Of a stretch of 64,000 nt of DNA, positions 17,078 through 27,407 are shown piece after piece. The stretch spans positions 1-64,000 of the forward strand of contig SIAP01000008.1 of assembly GCA_009691725.1 (NCBI GenBank), in the 5' to 3' direction. Under the pieces are notes generated by a model. The model worked only from the letters and a program-made list of their open reading frames with translations. It did no database searches and was not told the DNA's origin. Position 1 is the stretch's first letter. Each line of letters starts with the position of its first letter. The translations under genes were made by a program, and so were the position numbers. The DNA comes from Phycisphaerales bacterium (GTDB taxonomy: Bacteria; Planctomycetota; Phycisphaerae; Phycisphaerales; SM1A02).

Positions 17078-18019
17078 ATGATGCCTGCACTGTGCATCAC
17101 CGCCGCGTCCCTCGTGGGATGTGATCGTGGCGCCAGTGAGAAGGCGATCAACCCACACGATCCTGCGGCCATGCGCGCAACGATCAGTGCGATCGAGTCC
17201 GCGTTGCACTCTGATCGGCTCTCCGATGCGTTGGCGATCGCGACGCGCTTGACCGAGGTTGCTCCCAACAGTTGCGATGCATTCGAGTTGCTCGCGCGGG
17301 TTGAGATTGCGATCTCGCTCGACGGGCGCACGGCCACAATTCAGACTGCTGCCCGCCAGTCGGCGGCACACGCCTATGGCCGCGCAGTCGAACTCTGCCC
17401 GCCAAATGCTGGATTGCTGAACGCTGCCGGTGTGGCGGCGCAGACCATTGGTGAAATGGAGGCAGCGATTGACTATTTCGCGCGTGCCGGGGCGCTCGAC
17501 CCCACCAACTGCCAGCATCCGCTCTTTCAGGGATTGGCGCTCGCGCAACTGGATCGGTTCAATGAAGCAACCGCGGTGCTCACCACCGCACAGTCCATCG
17601 ATCCAACTTCCCCGTGGCCAATCGCAGCACTCTCGGCGATCGCGCTGCACACAGACGATCCAGAGCGCGCTCTGACGCTTGCACGGGAAGCGCGCGTCCT
17701 CGATCCACGCATGAACGAACTCCGCGTTCCAGAAGCGAAAGCTCTCAGAAGATTGGGTCGCCATCAGGAGATCTTGACGCTCCTCCTGGCACTCGAACCA
17801 TCAGCGCGACTCTCAGAGGCGATCACGTGGGAGATCGCTGCGGCGCATGATGCGCTTGGCAATCGCGGCGAGGGGGCACTTGCGTGGGGGAAGTGGGCCG
17901 AACAATGCGGGAGTGCGCAGAGTGCAGTTGACGCCGCCCGCAGATGGGATGAAGCGGGTGATCCCATTCAGGCGCACACTTGGCGACGGGTTGCACGGCA
18001 GCGCGGTTGGCGCGAGTGA
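17078..18019 (+). CDS. TPR-repeat lipoprotein
   Basis: 313 residues from the ATG-ATG pair at 17078. The hydrophobic start MMPALCITAASLVGC ends in a lipobox-like VGC, though the signal is short and has no positive charge; the GTG at 17042 would lengthen it. The rest is helical with TPR-like periodicity: RLSDALAIATRLTEVAPNSCDAFELLARV, NAAGVAAQTIGEMEAAIDYFARAGALDPTN, LFQGLALAQLDRFNEATAVL, IAALSAIALHTDDPERALTLAREA. TPR proteins act as scaffolds; the partner is unknown. Its promoter must lie in or near the start of valS. Confidence 0.72.
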   Translation: MMPALCITAASLVGCDRGASEKAINPHDPAAMRATISAIESALHSDRLSDALAIATRLTEVAPNSCDAFELLARVEIAISLDGRTATIQTAARQSAAHAYGRAVELCPPNAGLLNAAGVAAQTIGEMEAAIDYFARAGALDPTNCQHPLFQGLALAQLDRFNEATAVLTTAQSIDPTSPWPIAALSAIALHTDDPERALTLAREARVLDPRMNELRVPEAKALRRLGRHQEILTLLLALEPSARLSEAITWEIAAAHDALGNRGEGALAWGKWAEQCGSAQSAVDAARRWDEAGDPIQAHTWRRVARQRGWRE

Positions 18020-18064
18020 TCGCGCAGCGACTGACATCGGACAACTCGACAGACTGCACACCTG

Positions 18065-18910
18065 TTAACTCTCCAGCCATCGCCCACCGTCGAGACGCAG
18101 AATCGTTCCAGTGACATACGACGCATCGAGTGCCAACCATGCGGCGCACCGCGCGGCCTCCGCTGCCGTGCCTGTGCGACCGAGCGGCGTTTTGGCGATG
18201 TACCGCGCCTTGAATGCATCATCTGCATCGTCCGGCCACGCAATCACGCCTGGAGCGATCCCATTCACGCGAATACCTGGAGCGAGTTCGACTGCGAGTG
18301 CGCCCACGAGTGCCTGCAACGCTCCCTTGGATGCGAAGTAGGCGGCGTGATTGGAATACATTCGCCCCTCGACATGCATGTCAGTAAAAAACACAATCGC
18401 CCCTCCCGCAGGGAGTGCGCTCGTTGCGAGCGTCGGTGCGAGCGCTTGCGCAAGCAAGAGCGGGGCGAGCGCATTCACGCAGTAATGAGAAAGCGCGTAC
18501 TGCCCATCGATCGCACCAAGTGGCTGCGCGTCATAACGCCCCGCACAGTGCGCGAAGACATCGACCCCGTTGGACGCGACAGCCTTTCCAAGAGCGCTCA
18601 CGGCGGAAAGATCGTTCAGATCCGCCGCATGCAGTTCGACTCTGATGCCGTGATGCCCTGCGGCACTCGCAGCCTGCTGAACGCTTTCGACGGCTCTGTG
18701 CGCACGCTCGTCGAGAGTCCGAACCGCAAGCGCAACATCGTGGCCGCGTTGGGCGAATTCGATCGCAGTCGCAAGACCCACGCGTACCGCCGCACCCGTC
18801 ACGAGGGCTCTCGCACGTGGGCGGTGATTCGTCTCACTCGACCTGTCATGTGGGGCGTTCACCCTGTGAGTATTACCATCGACCAACATCCGTGATCTGC
18901 CCATGTTCAT
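18065..18910 (-). CDS. Short-chain dehydrogenase/reductase, FabG/pteridine-reductase-like
   Basis: NAD(P)H-dependent oxidoreductase of the classical SDR type. 281 residues if started at ATG 18910, where AAGGG precedes; ATG 18904 is also well placed. The nucleotide loop is VTGAAVRVGLATAIEFA, the structural motif is FAHCAGRYDAQPL instead of NNAG, and the catalytic pair is Tyr/Lys in HAAYFASKGALQALVGALAVEL. The terminal IRVNGIAPGVI and YVTGTILRLDGGRWL are standard. The substitution of NNAG by CAG and the GAAVRVG loop recall pteridine reductases, but substrate assignment is open. Confidence 0.8.
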   Translation of the reverse strand: MNMGRSRMLVDGNTHRVNAPHDRSSETNHRPRARALVTGAAVRVGLATAIEFAQRGHDVALAVRTLDERAHRAVESVQQAASAAGHHGIRVELHAADLNDLSAVSALGKAVASNGVDVFAHCAGRYDAQPLGAIDGQYALSHYCVNALAPLLLAQALAPTLATSALPAGGAIVFFTDMHVEGRMYSNHAAYFASKGALQALVGALAVELAPGIRVNGIAPGVIAWPDDADDAFKARYIAKTPLGRTGTAAEAARCAAWLALDASYVTGTILRLDGGRWLES

Positions 18911-18916
18911 TCCCCG

Positions 18917-21900
18917 TTGCCCTTGCTCGATGAAGTTCCGTTGACAGTCAACACCATCCAATCACGCCGCCAGTGGAAGAAACCGCTCGCGATCGTCGCT
19001 CTCTCGATTGTGGCCGTGACCGCACTATGCATTGGGTGCGCACTGAACGGAACAATCTTCGGCGCGTACCTCGCCCACCGGCTCGGCGACGCGACGGGCG
19101 GCGATGTGACCATCCAATCGTTTCGCTGGACCGGATGGGGGAAGGCAGAGATCCGTGGGCTCACGCTTGCTGCTCGAGAGTGGAGTGAACCCACGCGAGA
19201 CATCGCCAAGATCGACCGCCTGCGGATCGATCTCGACCTTTTTTCTCTCGTGGTTGGACCAACGACGATTCACGACCTCGACATCAGTGGATTGCGACTC
19301 ACTGCGGTGGAGGATGCAACGCACGGAGGCATCTACAACTTTCAGACGCTCGCGCACGAATTGTCAGGCGCCTCCACGCGGAGTGCGATCATCGTCGATC
19401 GTGCTCGTCTGGAAGGGATCGACATTTCCTTTCATCGCATGCAGCGCACTGACAAAGTGCAACTGCTCAGTTTTCTCGCGGCGGCTCATCTTCGCCCCTC
19501 GTCAATCGACCCGATGCAGTCACTGCTGGAACTCACACAAGTCAATGGACCAATTCAAGTCACGGGCGAATGGAATCAAAACACGCTCGCATTCAAGGTC
19601 CTTGTCGTGGGCCTCTCCATTGGTGAAGAACTTAGTCTCATCTTGCCGCGCAACTATCGAGCCCTCGTCGCGCAAGCACAGACCAGCGGTCAGGTGAATT
19701 CCGTGCGACTCTCCATGAGTCCAGGCGAACCACTCCACGGAGTTGTGGAAGTTGCTGATTTCCGCGCAACGCTGCCGCACCAAGGGCTCGGAGATTGGGT
19801 TCGGTACGAGGGAAAAACGATCAGTCCGGCGCAAGGTGATCCGCAGATTCGACTTCGAACAGGCATTGTGGAGGTGACCGGACCCCGATTGGACTTTCGC
19901 GACTTGGACTTTGAACTGGTCAACACTGCGCCGGATGGGCGAGTGGCGACGCTGCCGGTGCGGGCGACACTTGGAGTCGATTTGACCACACTCAATATTG
20001 AAGAGTTCGATTGGGAGGATCGTGCGAAGTGGGTGGCGAAGGTGCTCGATCGCGCCGCATTTCACTTGCTCCTAAAGATCCCCAGTTTTTCGCTCGGTTC
20101 GACGGCGCAAGAAACGGCGATCGAAGTTCCTCGATCCGCCGCAGAGTTCATGAAGACATTTCAAGTGACGCAACTCAAGTTCGACTTGGACTTCACCGCG
20201 TCGCGTGCGGCGGCAACACACAATGCGGACGGCTCCGTCACACCATCCCCCGTTGAGAGTTCGGGAGTCTTGTCCATCATGGACGGACGCGGAGCCTTTG
20301 AAGATTTCCCCTATCCGCTGCATCACATTCAGGCGACGGTTCGCTTCTCGGGGTCGAGTGCGGACATCGCCGGACTGACTGGAATTGGACCCGACGGCGA
20401 ACCCGTGACACTGCACGGAAAGATCACCAACATGGGAGTCGCTGCCGGAGTCGAACTCGAAATCGCTGCCGAGTCTGCGCCGATTGATGACACGCTCTTC
20501 GACAGTTTCCCTGCCCAAGAACGGAGACTGCTCGCAGGGCTCTTCTGGCAAGAGGGCTTCGAGTCGTTGCAGGCCGCGGGCGTGCTCTTTGACGCTGCGC
20601 AAGTGGCGAATGCCGTCGACGAATTGAAGACCTGCGAGAACCGATTGGCCGCACTCACTCAGACAGACTCCCACGACAACGATGCACAACAGATCTCCCA
20701 ACTCGCCATCCGCGCGGGTCGACTCGACCGCATCATCGCCCATGGGGCATTCACTCCAGGTGGACGAATCGCCTTCAAGTTCACGCTCCTTCGACCCGCA
20801 ATCGAAGACGCGGATGTCTCCGTCGAGGGCGACATTCGATTGCTTCACGCAGACATTCTCACGACGACATTTCCTTATCCGATTCGTGCGATGAGCGGTG
20901 CGATCACGATCCGCAACGATCGAATGGATTTTGGCGAAGGCATTCCCTTTGAAACGCTCGATGGTGCCAAAGGTCTTTTCGAGGGAGAGATCGACCTGAT
21001 CGAGTCCCCTTCCAGCGAACGAACTCCCACGCGACTCGAGTTCGTGCTCAAAGACGATCGCCTCAATCCACTCCTGTGGCTGGCGATTCCACCAGAGGCT
21101 GGTGAGGCATTGGATGGATGGCCCGGCAGCCGACTGTCGCGCGGAGGTGCGACTCTTGCGCGACTGGATCCCACTGGAACGATTTCTCTCGATGGAAAGA
21201 TTAGCATTGCAAACGATGGTGATTTCGATGTGACCTGCGACATTCACTTGCGCGATGGCTCCATCCATCCCGTCGTGTCCGCCGACGAAATCATTGAAGA
21301 CAAGGGGATCATTTGGCCAGTGGGATTTGGTTTGGACGACTGCAAGGGCACATTTCGCCTCGAGGACGATGCGGTGATCGTGCGTTCCTTCACTGGCGAG
21401 CGGCGCGGAGGAGAGATCGCAGCGAGCGGGCGCGCCTCACTCGACGGCCAATCGACAGACCTCACCATCCAACTCCACGACATGGAACTCTCCGAGTATG
21501 CGATCAATCTGCTCCCATTTGAGGAGCGGCACGCAGCGGCGGATCTGTGGGAGCGCTATTCACCAAGTGGCAAGTTTGACGCAGAGATCGTGCTCAAGAC
21601 TCCGCTCTCTGGCGGGCCAACCGAGAGTTCACTCTCACTCACTCCCAGGACATTTGGAATCTCGTTGTCGGGCGGTCCGGTGGAAGCACGATTCAGTTCT
21701 GGATCGTTGAGCATCCACGATCAGGTTGTGGAGTGCGACGCCCTCACGGGGTTCGTGGGTCCCAGTGGCGGAAACCAGAGCGAGATCTGCATGGACGGCA
21801 GCTATGGAAACGCAACTGGACGGCTTGAACTCGGTGGTTCCATCACCCACGGATTGATTCACGGACCGCTGATCGCAGACGTGGTCGATCAACTTGGTGC

Positions 21901-23236
21901 GGATGGCATGAGACACTTCATTCGAGAATATTCCCCGGAGGGTCAGTACAGCGCAGAGTTCTCCTTCTCCAACGGCGCAGATTCGCACGAGGGATCGTTC
22001 GCACTGACCGCATGGATCGATGACCTTTCATTGGGGAGTGCAGAGGGGCGATTCGCGATAACGTTCCCAGACGCGCTGCGGATTGAGGCCAAAGGAACCG
22101 ACCTGAAAGTGTGGCCATTTCGTGGTCACTTTCCAGGTGGATCCATCGACGGTGCGGGATGGCTCTCCACCGACGCTGGCGGCACCATCGAGCAGGGCGA
22201 GTGTGCGTTCGACCTGCTGGCAATGGGAACTGGCAGCGATGTCGTCGCAGCATTGCCGAAAGACGCCCGCGACTCATTCCATAAGATTGGTTTCTCCTGC
22301 CCCGACATCCTGCGAGCCAACACCATCATCCAACTCAGCAACAAGAACGGTCGGGCGCACACGGAAGTTCGCAGCGACATCGCATTGCACGGCGCGTCGC
22401 TCTCGGCGGGTCAGGCGGTTTCGCGATTGAGTGCGAATGTCGAACTTCTGGTTTCGAGCGATGCCACCGCAACCTCCTTCCAAGGGAAACTCTCGCAGGG
22501 AACCATGACAGTCGCGGGGCGACACATCGATGGATTCTCGGCGACGCTGCGAAAGTCCGCCGAGAGCCAAGACCTTGTGATCGAGTCAATGCAGGGCGCG
22601 ATGGGAGGAGGCGCCATCGCAGGTGAAGCGCGCATCGAGATGGCGCAGCCTCATCGATATGAAGTCGATCTCGCACTGCTGGGTGTTCCAATGGCCGCGC
22701 TGGCAATTCCCGCCGATGGGGTCAATGCGATGTCACCTGCACCGGCCGCGCAACCTGGGGTCGTCAAGGCACGCGTTGGAATCGGGGGTGACGGCACAGG
22801 GATCGCGACGCGCCGCGGTCGCGGTGCCGCATCGATCACCGAAGCTCGGCTCGCGCAGCTTCCCATCGCAGTCGCCATTCTTCAGATCACGCAACTCAGT
22901 TTGGCGCTCAACACCGTCGTGAAGGAGGGAGACTTCGAGTTCACGATCGACCAAGACCGACTCCACTTCGATCAGTTCAAGTTGACCTGCGACGATGTCC
23001 TGCTCACTGGCAACGGATGGTTGAACACTGAAACCACAGAACTTGCGCTGCGTCTGCGCAACCGAGGAACACTGCCCTTCGTCAGCGATGTTCTGGGAGG
23101 TGTCACAAACCAACTCTTCCAGATTGATGTTCGCGGAACGCTGGGCGACCCTGTTGGATCGCTCGCGCCGCTCCCAGTGTTCGTGCCGGCACCAGAACTG
23201 CATCCGCTACTCCCCATCGCACATATGACTCCATGA
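18917..23236 (+). CDS. Very large AsmA/TamB-like membrane-anchored protein
   Basis: About 1,430 residues. No ATG is available near the N-terminus; TTG at 18917, 18923 or 18944 must serve, so the exact start is uncertain. One transmembrane helix (about 24-50, LAIVALSIVAVTALCIGCALNG) anchors a long beta-rich periplasmic body with the AsmA-family pattern of alternating strands (DIAKIDRLRIDLDLFSLVVGPTTIHDLDISGLRL), and a C-terminal AsmA-C-like segment (RGAASITEARLAQLPIAVAILQITQLSL to FQIDVRGTLGDPVG). AsmA-like proteins such as TamB and YhdP bridge inner and outer membranes and move phospholipid. It heads a chain of overlapping genes that includes phosphatidylserine synthase, which fits a lipid-related role. 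Confidence 0.72.
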   Translation: MPLLDEVPLTVNTIQSRRQWKKPLAIVALSIVAVTALCIGCALNGTIFGAYLAHRLGDATGGDVTIQSFRWTGWGKAEIRGLTLAAREWSEPTRDIAKIDRLRIDLDLFSLVVGPTTIHDLDISGLRLTAVEDATHGGIYNFQTLAHELSGASTRSAIIVDRARLEGIDISFHRMQRTDKVQLLSFLAAAHLRPSSIDPMQSLLELTQVNGPIQVTGEWNQNTLAFKVLVVGLSIGEELSLILPRNYRALVAQAQTSGQVNSVRLSMSPGEPLHGVVEVADFRATLPHQGLGDWVRYEGKTISPAQGDPQIRLRTGIVEVTGPRLDFRDLDFELVNTAPDGRVATLPVRATLGVDLTTLNIEEFDWEDRAKWVAKVLDRAAFHLLLKIPSFSLGSTAQETAIEVPRSAAEFMKTFQVTQLKFDLDFTASRAAATHNADGSVTPSPVESSGVLSIMDGRGAFEDFPYPLHHIQATVRFSGSSADIAGLTGIGPDGEPVTLHGKITNMGVAAGVELEIAAESAPIDDTLFDSFPAQERRLLAGLFWQEGFESLQAAGVLFDAAQVANAVDELKTCENRLAALTQTDSHDNDAQQISQLAIRAGRLDRIIAHGAFTPGGRIAFKFTLLRPAIEDADVSVEGDIRLLHADILTTTFPYPIRAMSGAITIRNDRMDFGEGIPFETLDGAKGLFEGEIDLIESPSSERTPTRLEFVLKDDRLNPLLWLAIPPEAGEALDGWPGSRLSRGGATLARLDPTGTISLDGKISIANDGDFDVTCDIHLRDGSIHPVVSADEIIEDKGIIWPVGFGLDDCKGTFRLEDDAVIVRSFTGERRGGEIAASGRASLDGQSTDLTIQLHDMELSEYAINLLPFEERHAAADLWERYSPSGKFDAEIVLKTPLSGGPTESSLSLTPRTFGISLSGGPVEARFSSGSLSIHDQVVECDALTGFVGPSGGNQSEICMDGSYGNATGRLELGGSITHGLIHGPLIADVVDQLGADGMRHFIREYSPEGQYSAEFSFSNGADSHEGSFALTAWIDDLSLGSAEGRFAITFPDALRIEAKGTDLKVWPFRGHFPGGSIDGAGWLSTDAGGTIEQGECAFDLLAMGTGSDVVAALPKDARDSFHKIGFSCPDILRANTIIQLSNKNGRAHTEVRSDIALHGASLSAGQAVSRLSANVELLVSSDATATSFQGKLSQGTMTVAGRHIDGFSATLRKSAESQDLVIESMQGAMGGGAIAGEARIEMAQPHRYEVDLALLGVPMAALAIPADGVNAMSPAPAAQPGVVKARVGIGGDGTGIATRRGRGAASITEARLAQLPIAVAILQITQLSLALNTVVKEGDFEFTIDQDRLHFDQFKLTCDDVLLTGNGWLNTETTELALRLRNRGTLPFVSDVLGGVTNQLFQIDVRGTLGDPVGSLAPLPVFVPAPELHPLLPIAHMTP

Positions 23237-24309
23237 ACACTCACACTCCACGCATCGCGCCCCATCTTCGGACTGCGATCGACGCAATTGTCGACCTCGC
23301 CGCGCCATCGGACAGAAGCGATCCCGCATTTGCGCAGCGGCGATTGGTCGTCGCCGAAATGGTCGCAACCTCGCTGCGACTCTTCGACGACGGGCTCACC
23401 ACAGGCGAACTTCGACTCGTCCGACAGGCGCTTCGTGAAATGCGGGCTGGATTCACGATGTTTCACCGCTTTCGAACGCTGCGAAAGATCGCCATCTTCG
23501 GCAGTGCTCGCACACCGCGCGAACATCCGGACTACCGAGCGGCGGTGGAGTTTTCTCGTCTGCTGGCAGAGCGGGGTTGGATGGCGATCACTGGCGCAGG
23601 ACCCGGGATCATGCAGGCGGGGATTGAGGGTCCGACACCGGAGCGCGCATTTGGATTGAGCATCCGATTGCCATTCGAGGACAAACCGAATCCGGTCATC
23701 GCGAATGATCCCAAGTTGCTGACCTTTCGCTATTTCTTCACGCGCAAACTTGCGTTCATGGGAAATGCAGATGCGGTCGCCGCCTTTCCTGGCGGATTTG
23801 GAACACAGGATGAACTGTTTGAGGCGCTGACGCTGGTGCAAACGGGGCGCAATGCCATCATTCCAATCGTGCTCGTCGAAGGTCATGGCGAGGATGGCCA
23901 CGCACTTGGGTATTGGAAAAAGTGGGAGGGGTTCGTGCGCGGTGCGATGCACGACACTGGCTGGATCAGCCGCGAAGACGAACATCTCTATCGCATCGCG
24001 CGATCGCCCACTGAGGCAACCGAAATCGTGGCGCACTACTACCTCCGATATCAGTCGAGCCGGTATGTCGACGATCGGTTCGTCATTCGACTTGATGCGC
24101 CCCTGCCGTCGCATTCCTGCGCTGAGTTTGACCGTGATTTCGGCGAATTGCTGGCAAGCGGCGGATTTTCGCAGGGAGACACCTTTGAGGGTGACGATGC
24201 CCCAGGTGGAACGCCACGCCTGTGGTTCCGTCACAATCGGAAACACATTGGACTGCTGCGCCGCTTGATTGATCGAATCAACGACACGCCACAGATCGCA
24301 GCGACATGA
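23233..24309 (+). CDS. LOG-family (TIGR00730-type) nucleotide phosphoribohydrolase-like protein
   Basis: 358 residues; ATG overlaps the preceding stop as ATGA. The Rossmann core begins KIAIFGSARTPREHPDYRAA, continues MAITGAGPGIMQAGIEG, and has the LOG signature in AFPGGFGTQDELFEAL, with the conserved Arg-Lys in YFFTRKLAFMG. LOG enzymes cleave ribose 5-phosphate from nucleoside monophosphates. This is the long form, with an 80-residue helical N-terminal extension and a 90-residue C-terminal extension, for which biochemical function is less settled. Co-translated with the AsmA-like gene. Confidence 0.85.
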   Translation: MNTHTPRIAPHLRTAIDAIVDLAAPSDRSDPAFAQRRLVVAEMVATSLRLFDDGLTTGELRLVRQALREMRAGFTMFHRFRTLRKIAIFGSARTPREHPDYRAAVEFSRLLAERGWMAITGAGPGIMQAGIEGPTPERAFGLSIRLPFEDKPNPVIANDPKLLTFRYFFTRKLAFMGNADAVAAFPGGFGTQDELFEALTLVQTGRNAIIPIVLVEGHGEDGHALGYWKKWEGFVRGAMHDTGWISREDEHLYRIARSPTEATEIVAHYYLRYQSSRYVDDRFVIRLDAPLPSHSCAEFDRDFGELLASGGFSQGDTFEGDDAPGGTPRLWFRHNRKHIGLLRRLIDRINDTPQIAAT

Positions 24310-25280
24310 AGCAGCAGGGTTTCCCATCGCAGGGTTTCCCATCGCGGATTTCCGCCGGACTCGTGTGCGCGCTGCTGCTCTGCCAGAGTTGCGCAGATCC
24401 ATTCGCCCTGACTCCAACTGATGTCGCGGGTGATGTCGATGGGGGCATCGAAAGCGATTCCACCACTGACATCCACACCCAGATCCTCCGGACACCGCTG
24501 AAAACCGTCACCCTGCCAGTGGACGATGGAACGACTGATGGCATCGCAGTCATCCAGTGGAGACTCAGCGACGACCATGCGCTGCTCGATGCGTTTTGGA
24601 ATGCGCATCCACCGTCGGAGATCTCAGCGGAGACCCAGGCGAGGCTCGCAGCGAATGGACTGCGCGTCGCGCAAGTTTCATACGGAGATGTCCCCAGTGC
24701 ATTGGTCGAACTTGGCGGCACCTTTGCGAATGTGCGTTCATGGCTCGGGCAGGCAACCACCTGGACCCAGATTGCTTCCCTGCCAATTCGTGGTCAGGTT
24801 GCAGTTGTCGTTGATGGCGCCACTCGTCGGTTCGAGGATGGGCTCTTCCAACTTTTGTTGCGAGGTTGGACGGTTCCGCTCGAATCTGGTGCGGTCACCG
24901 ACCTCGAGATTGTCCCCGCGTTTATTCGTGGTGGTGCCGTCCCCGGCGGTCGCACCCTTCGCAGAGAACCCTTCCACTCGGCGGGGTTTGAAGCAGCCAT
25001 GCCTCGCGGATCTGCACTCCTCATCATGGGAATCTCGCCGGGATGGAGCTCCAAGAAGCAATCAACCGGATCGTCAACGGGACCGCCAGCATTGCCTCCT
25101 CCGACGATCGGAGAGTTGATCCTCACCGACTCGAATCGCCAGACACATGCGCTGCAGCTTCGATCCGTGCTGCTGATTGTTCCCTTGATTCAGGCCCACC
25201 ACTTTCCTGTGGAGTCGCCCGTAGCATCGCCGATCAGCGAGAATGCAGATGGAAGTCAATCCAACACCACCGCGCGATGA
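24306..25280 (+). CDS. Unknown lipoprotein or exported protein
   Basis: 324 residues; ATG overlaps the LOG stop by 4 bp. The N-terminus contains a tiny in-frame duplication (GFPSQGFPS, from a 15-bp DNA repeat) followed by a signal ending LLLCQSC, a plausible lipobox. The mature part shows no motif I know. Recognisable segments are IQWRLSDDHALLDAFWNAHPPSEI and a beta-rich second half (PIRGQVAVVVDGATRRFEDG, ALLIMGISPGW). Lower similarity to known families is likely. Position between the LOG gene and pssA, with overlaps both sides, implies co-expression with lipid genes. Confidence 0.6.
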   Translation: MKQQGFPSQGFPSRISAGLVCALLLCQSCADPFALTPTDVAGDVDGGIESDSTTDIHTQILRTPLKTVTLPVDDGTTDGIAVIQWRLSDDHALLDAFWNAHPPSEISAETQARLAANGLRVAQVSYGDVPSALVELGGTFANVRSWLGQATTWTQIASLPIRGQVAVVVDGATRRFEDGLFQLLLRGWTVPLESGAVTDLEIVPAFIRGGAVPGGRTLRREPFHSAGFEAAMPRGSALLIMGISPGWSSKKQSTGSSTGPPALPPPTIGELILTDSNRQTHALQLRSVLLIVPLIQAHHFPVESPVASPISENADGSQSNTTAR

Positions 25281-26175
25281 CCTCCACTACGCGCCGCATC
25301 GACGTCGGCTGCTGTCGATCTCTGTCGCGCCAACATTGCTGACGCTGGGAAACCTGATCTGCGGATTCGCCGCGATCCACTACGCAAGCAAACCCATTGG
25401 TCCAAGCAATGTGTTGGGGTGGAGCACCCTCACCATCGCTGGTGCGTTGGTCTTCTTCGGCATGATGTTTGATGCTCTCGACGGCTTCGCCGCACGCCTC
25501 ACCAGATCTGCGAGCGAGTTTGGAGCGCAGTTGGATTCGATGGCGGACATGGTCACCTTTGGCGTCGCTCCCGCATTCATGATGTTGCGACTCGTCAGCT
25601 ATTACTACGGTGGACCAGAGCACTACACGGGGATCCTGGGGCCGGAAGCAGATAACGCATACGGCAAGATTCTGTGGGGAATTGCAGCCTTTTACATCTG
25701 TTGCACCGCGCTCCGGTTGGCGCGCTTCAACGCAGAGACGCCTTCAACCCACGAGGTTGACCACCGCTACTTTCGCGGGTTGCCCTCACCTGGCGCAGCG
25801 GGGACGCTGGCAAGTTTGATCCTGCTCCACCAACACCTCTCGGTGGTGCGCTTTCACGAACTGCCATCGGATGGGTTCGAGAAAACATCTGCACTGCTTC
25901 TGCCACTGGCGACATTGCTGGTCTCCGCCGCGATGATCTCGCGATTGCCCTATGAGCATGTCGTCAATCGATACTTGCGCGGGCGGCAGACGTTTTCATT
26001 CGTCGCATGGCTAATGCTTCCGCTGGCACTGGCTGTGTGGTGGTTTCAACTCGCGCTCGGCGCTGTCTTCGTTCTCTACGCACTCTCGGGACCAGTCCGA
26101 CGAATCATCATCCGAGTGCGCCCACGGAGCGCCAGCGGCGGACTCGCTCCTCGCACCGATGCACACCCTCCATGA
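25243..26175 (+). CDS. pssA: CDP-diacylglycerol--serine O-phosphatidyltransferase
   Basis: Integral membrane enzyme making phosphatidylserine from CDP-diacylglycerol and serine. 310 residues from ATG 25243 (ATG 25249 also possible); the start lies 38 bases inside the previous gene. The CDP-alcohol phosphotransferase motif D-x2-D-G-x2-A-R-x8-G-x3-D-x3-D is intact at about 77-102 ([20 protein letters not shown], then LDSMAD). Hydrophobic segments before and after ([39 protein letters not shown]-like region, [14 protein letters not shown]) are as expected. The last base pairs overlap trpB. Confidence 0.9.
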   Translation: MQMEVNPTPPRDDLHYAPHRRRLLSISVAPTLLTLGNLICGFAAIHYASKPIGPSNVLGWSTLTIAGALVFFGMMFDALDGFAARLTRSASEFGAQLDSMADMVTFGVAPAFMMLRLVSYYYGGPEHYTGILGPEADNAYGKILWGIAAFYICCTALRLARFNAETPSTHEVDHRYFRGLPSPGAAGTLASLILLHQHLSVVRFHELPSDGFEKTSALLLPLATLLVSAAMISRLPYEHVVNRYLRGRQTFSFVAWLMLPLALAVWWFQLALGAVFVLYALSGPVRRIIIRVRPRSASGGLAPRTDAHPP

Positions 26176-27407
26176 GCGACGCCCCCACTGCCACCCTGCT
26201 TCCAGATCGATTTGGACCCTACGGCGGACGCTACGTTCCTGAGACATTGGTGCACGCCTTGGATGAGTTGGAGCGCGCATACATCGCTGCGCAGAACGAT
26301 CCGACTTTTGGTCAGGAAGTGCAGTCGCTGCTTCGGCATTTTGTTGGTCGTGCAACACCCCTCACCGATGCGAAACGACTCACACGATTCGCCGGCGGCG
26401 CTCGAATCCTGCTCAAGCGAGAGGATCTTGCGCACACTGGGGCGCACAAGATCAACAACACGATTGGACAGGGCTTGCTTGCGAAACGCATGGGAAAGAA
26501 GCGAGTGATCGCGGAAACTGGCGCCGGGCAGCATGGCGTAGCGACCGCGACCGCCTGTGCGCACTTTGGCATCCCATGTGAAATCTATATGGGGTCCGAG
26601 GACATCCGTCGTCAGTCACTCAATGTCTTTCGTATGCGATTGCTCGGAGCGAAGGTGAACGAAGTCACCTCTGGATCCCGCACGCTGAAGGATGCGACGA
26701 ATGAAGCAATGCGCGATTGGATGGGGTCGGTTGGAGACACGCACTACATCTTGGGCAGCGTCGTTGGACCACATCCTTTTCCAACCATCGTGCGCGATTT
26801 TCAAAGCGTCATTGGACGCGAATGTCGAGCACAGTGTTTGGAACAATTCAAAGTGCTTCCAACATGCATCGTCGCCTGTGTCGGTGGAGGATCGAACGCC
26901 GCTGGAATCTTTGCGCCATTCATCAACGATGCAGAAGTTCAACTGGTGGGTGTCGAGGCGGGAGGTCGAGGGAACACTCCCGGCGATCACGCTGCACCAC
27001 TCTCGCGAGGCGCACCAGGAGTGTTGCATGGTTCGTACTCGTATGTGCTTCAATCTCCCGAGGGTCAGACTGCAGCTGTGCATTCATGCAGCGCCGGGCT
27101 GGACTATCCAGGTGTTGGGCCCGAACACTCCTTGTGGCGCGACCGTGGTCGCGTGCACTATTGCTGTGTCACGGACGCGCAGGCGCTCGAGGCATTCCAA
27201 CTGCTCGCTCGAGAAGAGGGAATCATCCCAGCGCTCGAGACCTCGCACGCCGTCTGGCATGCGGTCGAGTTAGCTCGTTCCATGCAGAAACATACGACGA
27301 TCGTCATCAATATCTCGGGACGCGGAGACAAGGATGTCAACGAGGCGATGCGGCTGCTTTCGCTGACTTCGACTTCCCCTTCTGCTGAGTTGTGTCGTGG
27401 GGCATGA
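26172..27407 (+). CDS. trpB: Tryptophan synthase beta chain
   Basis: Condenses indole with serine using PLP. 411 residues from ATG 26172, which overlaps the pssA stop as ATGA; the ORF track start is inside pssA. Opening [16 protein letters not shown] lysine Lys93 in [14 protein letters not shown], phosphate loop [20 protein letters not shown], and [13 protein letters not shown] are all standard TrpB1. No trpA, trpC or trpD is adjacent, so trpB is separated from the rest of its pathway. The last 71 bases overlap the convergent phosphoesterase gene. Confidence 0.96.
   Translation: MSDAPTATLLPDRFGPYGGRYVPETLVHALDELERAYIAAQNDPTFGQEVQSLLRHFVGRATPLTDAKRLTRFAGGARILLKREDLAHTGAHKINNTIGQGLLAKRMGKKRVIAETGAGQHGVATATACAHFGIPCEIYMGSEDIRRQSLNVFRMRLLGAKVNEVTSGSRTLKDATNEAMRDWMGSVGDTHYILGSVVGPHPFPTIVRDFQSVIGRECRAQCLEQFKVLPTCIVACVGGGSNAAGIFAPFINDAEVQLVGVEAGGRGNTPGDHAAPLSRGAPGVLHGSYSYVLQSPEGQTAAVHSCSAGLDYPGVGPEHSLWRDRGRVHYCCVTDAQALEAFQLLAREEGIIPALETSHAVWHAVELARSMQKHTTIVINISGRGDKDVNEAMRLLSLTSTSPSAELCRGA

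Noticed and set aside
20072-21268. 398-aa minus-strand ORF
   Set aside because: Shadow inside the AsmA-like gene; no recognisable domain and atypical composition.
22972-24495. 507-aa minus-strand ORF
   Set aside because: Antisense to the AsmA-like, LOG and lipoprotein genes, all of which have good family or overlap support.
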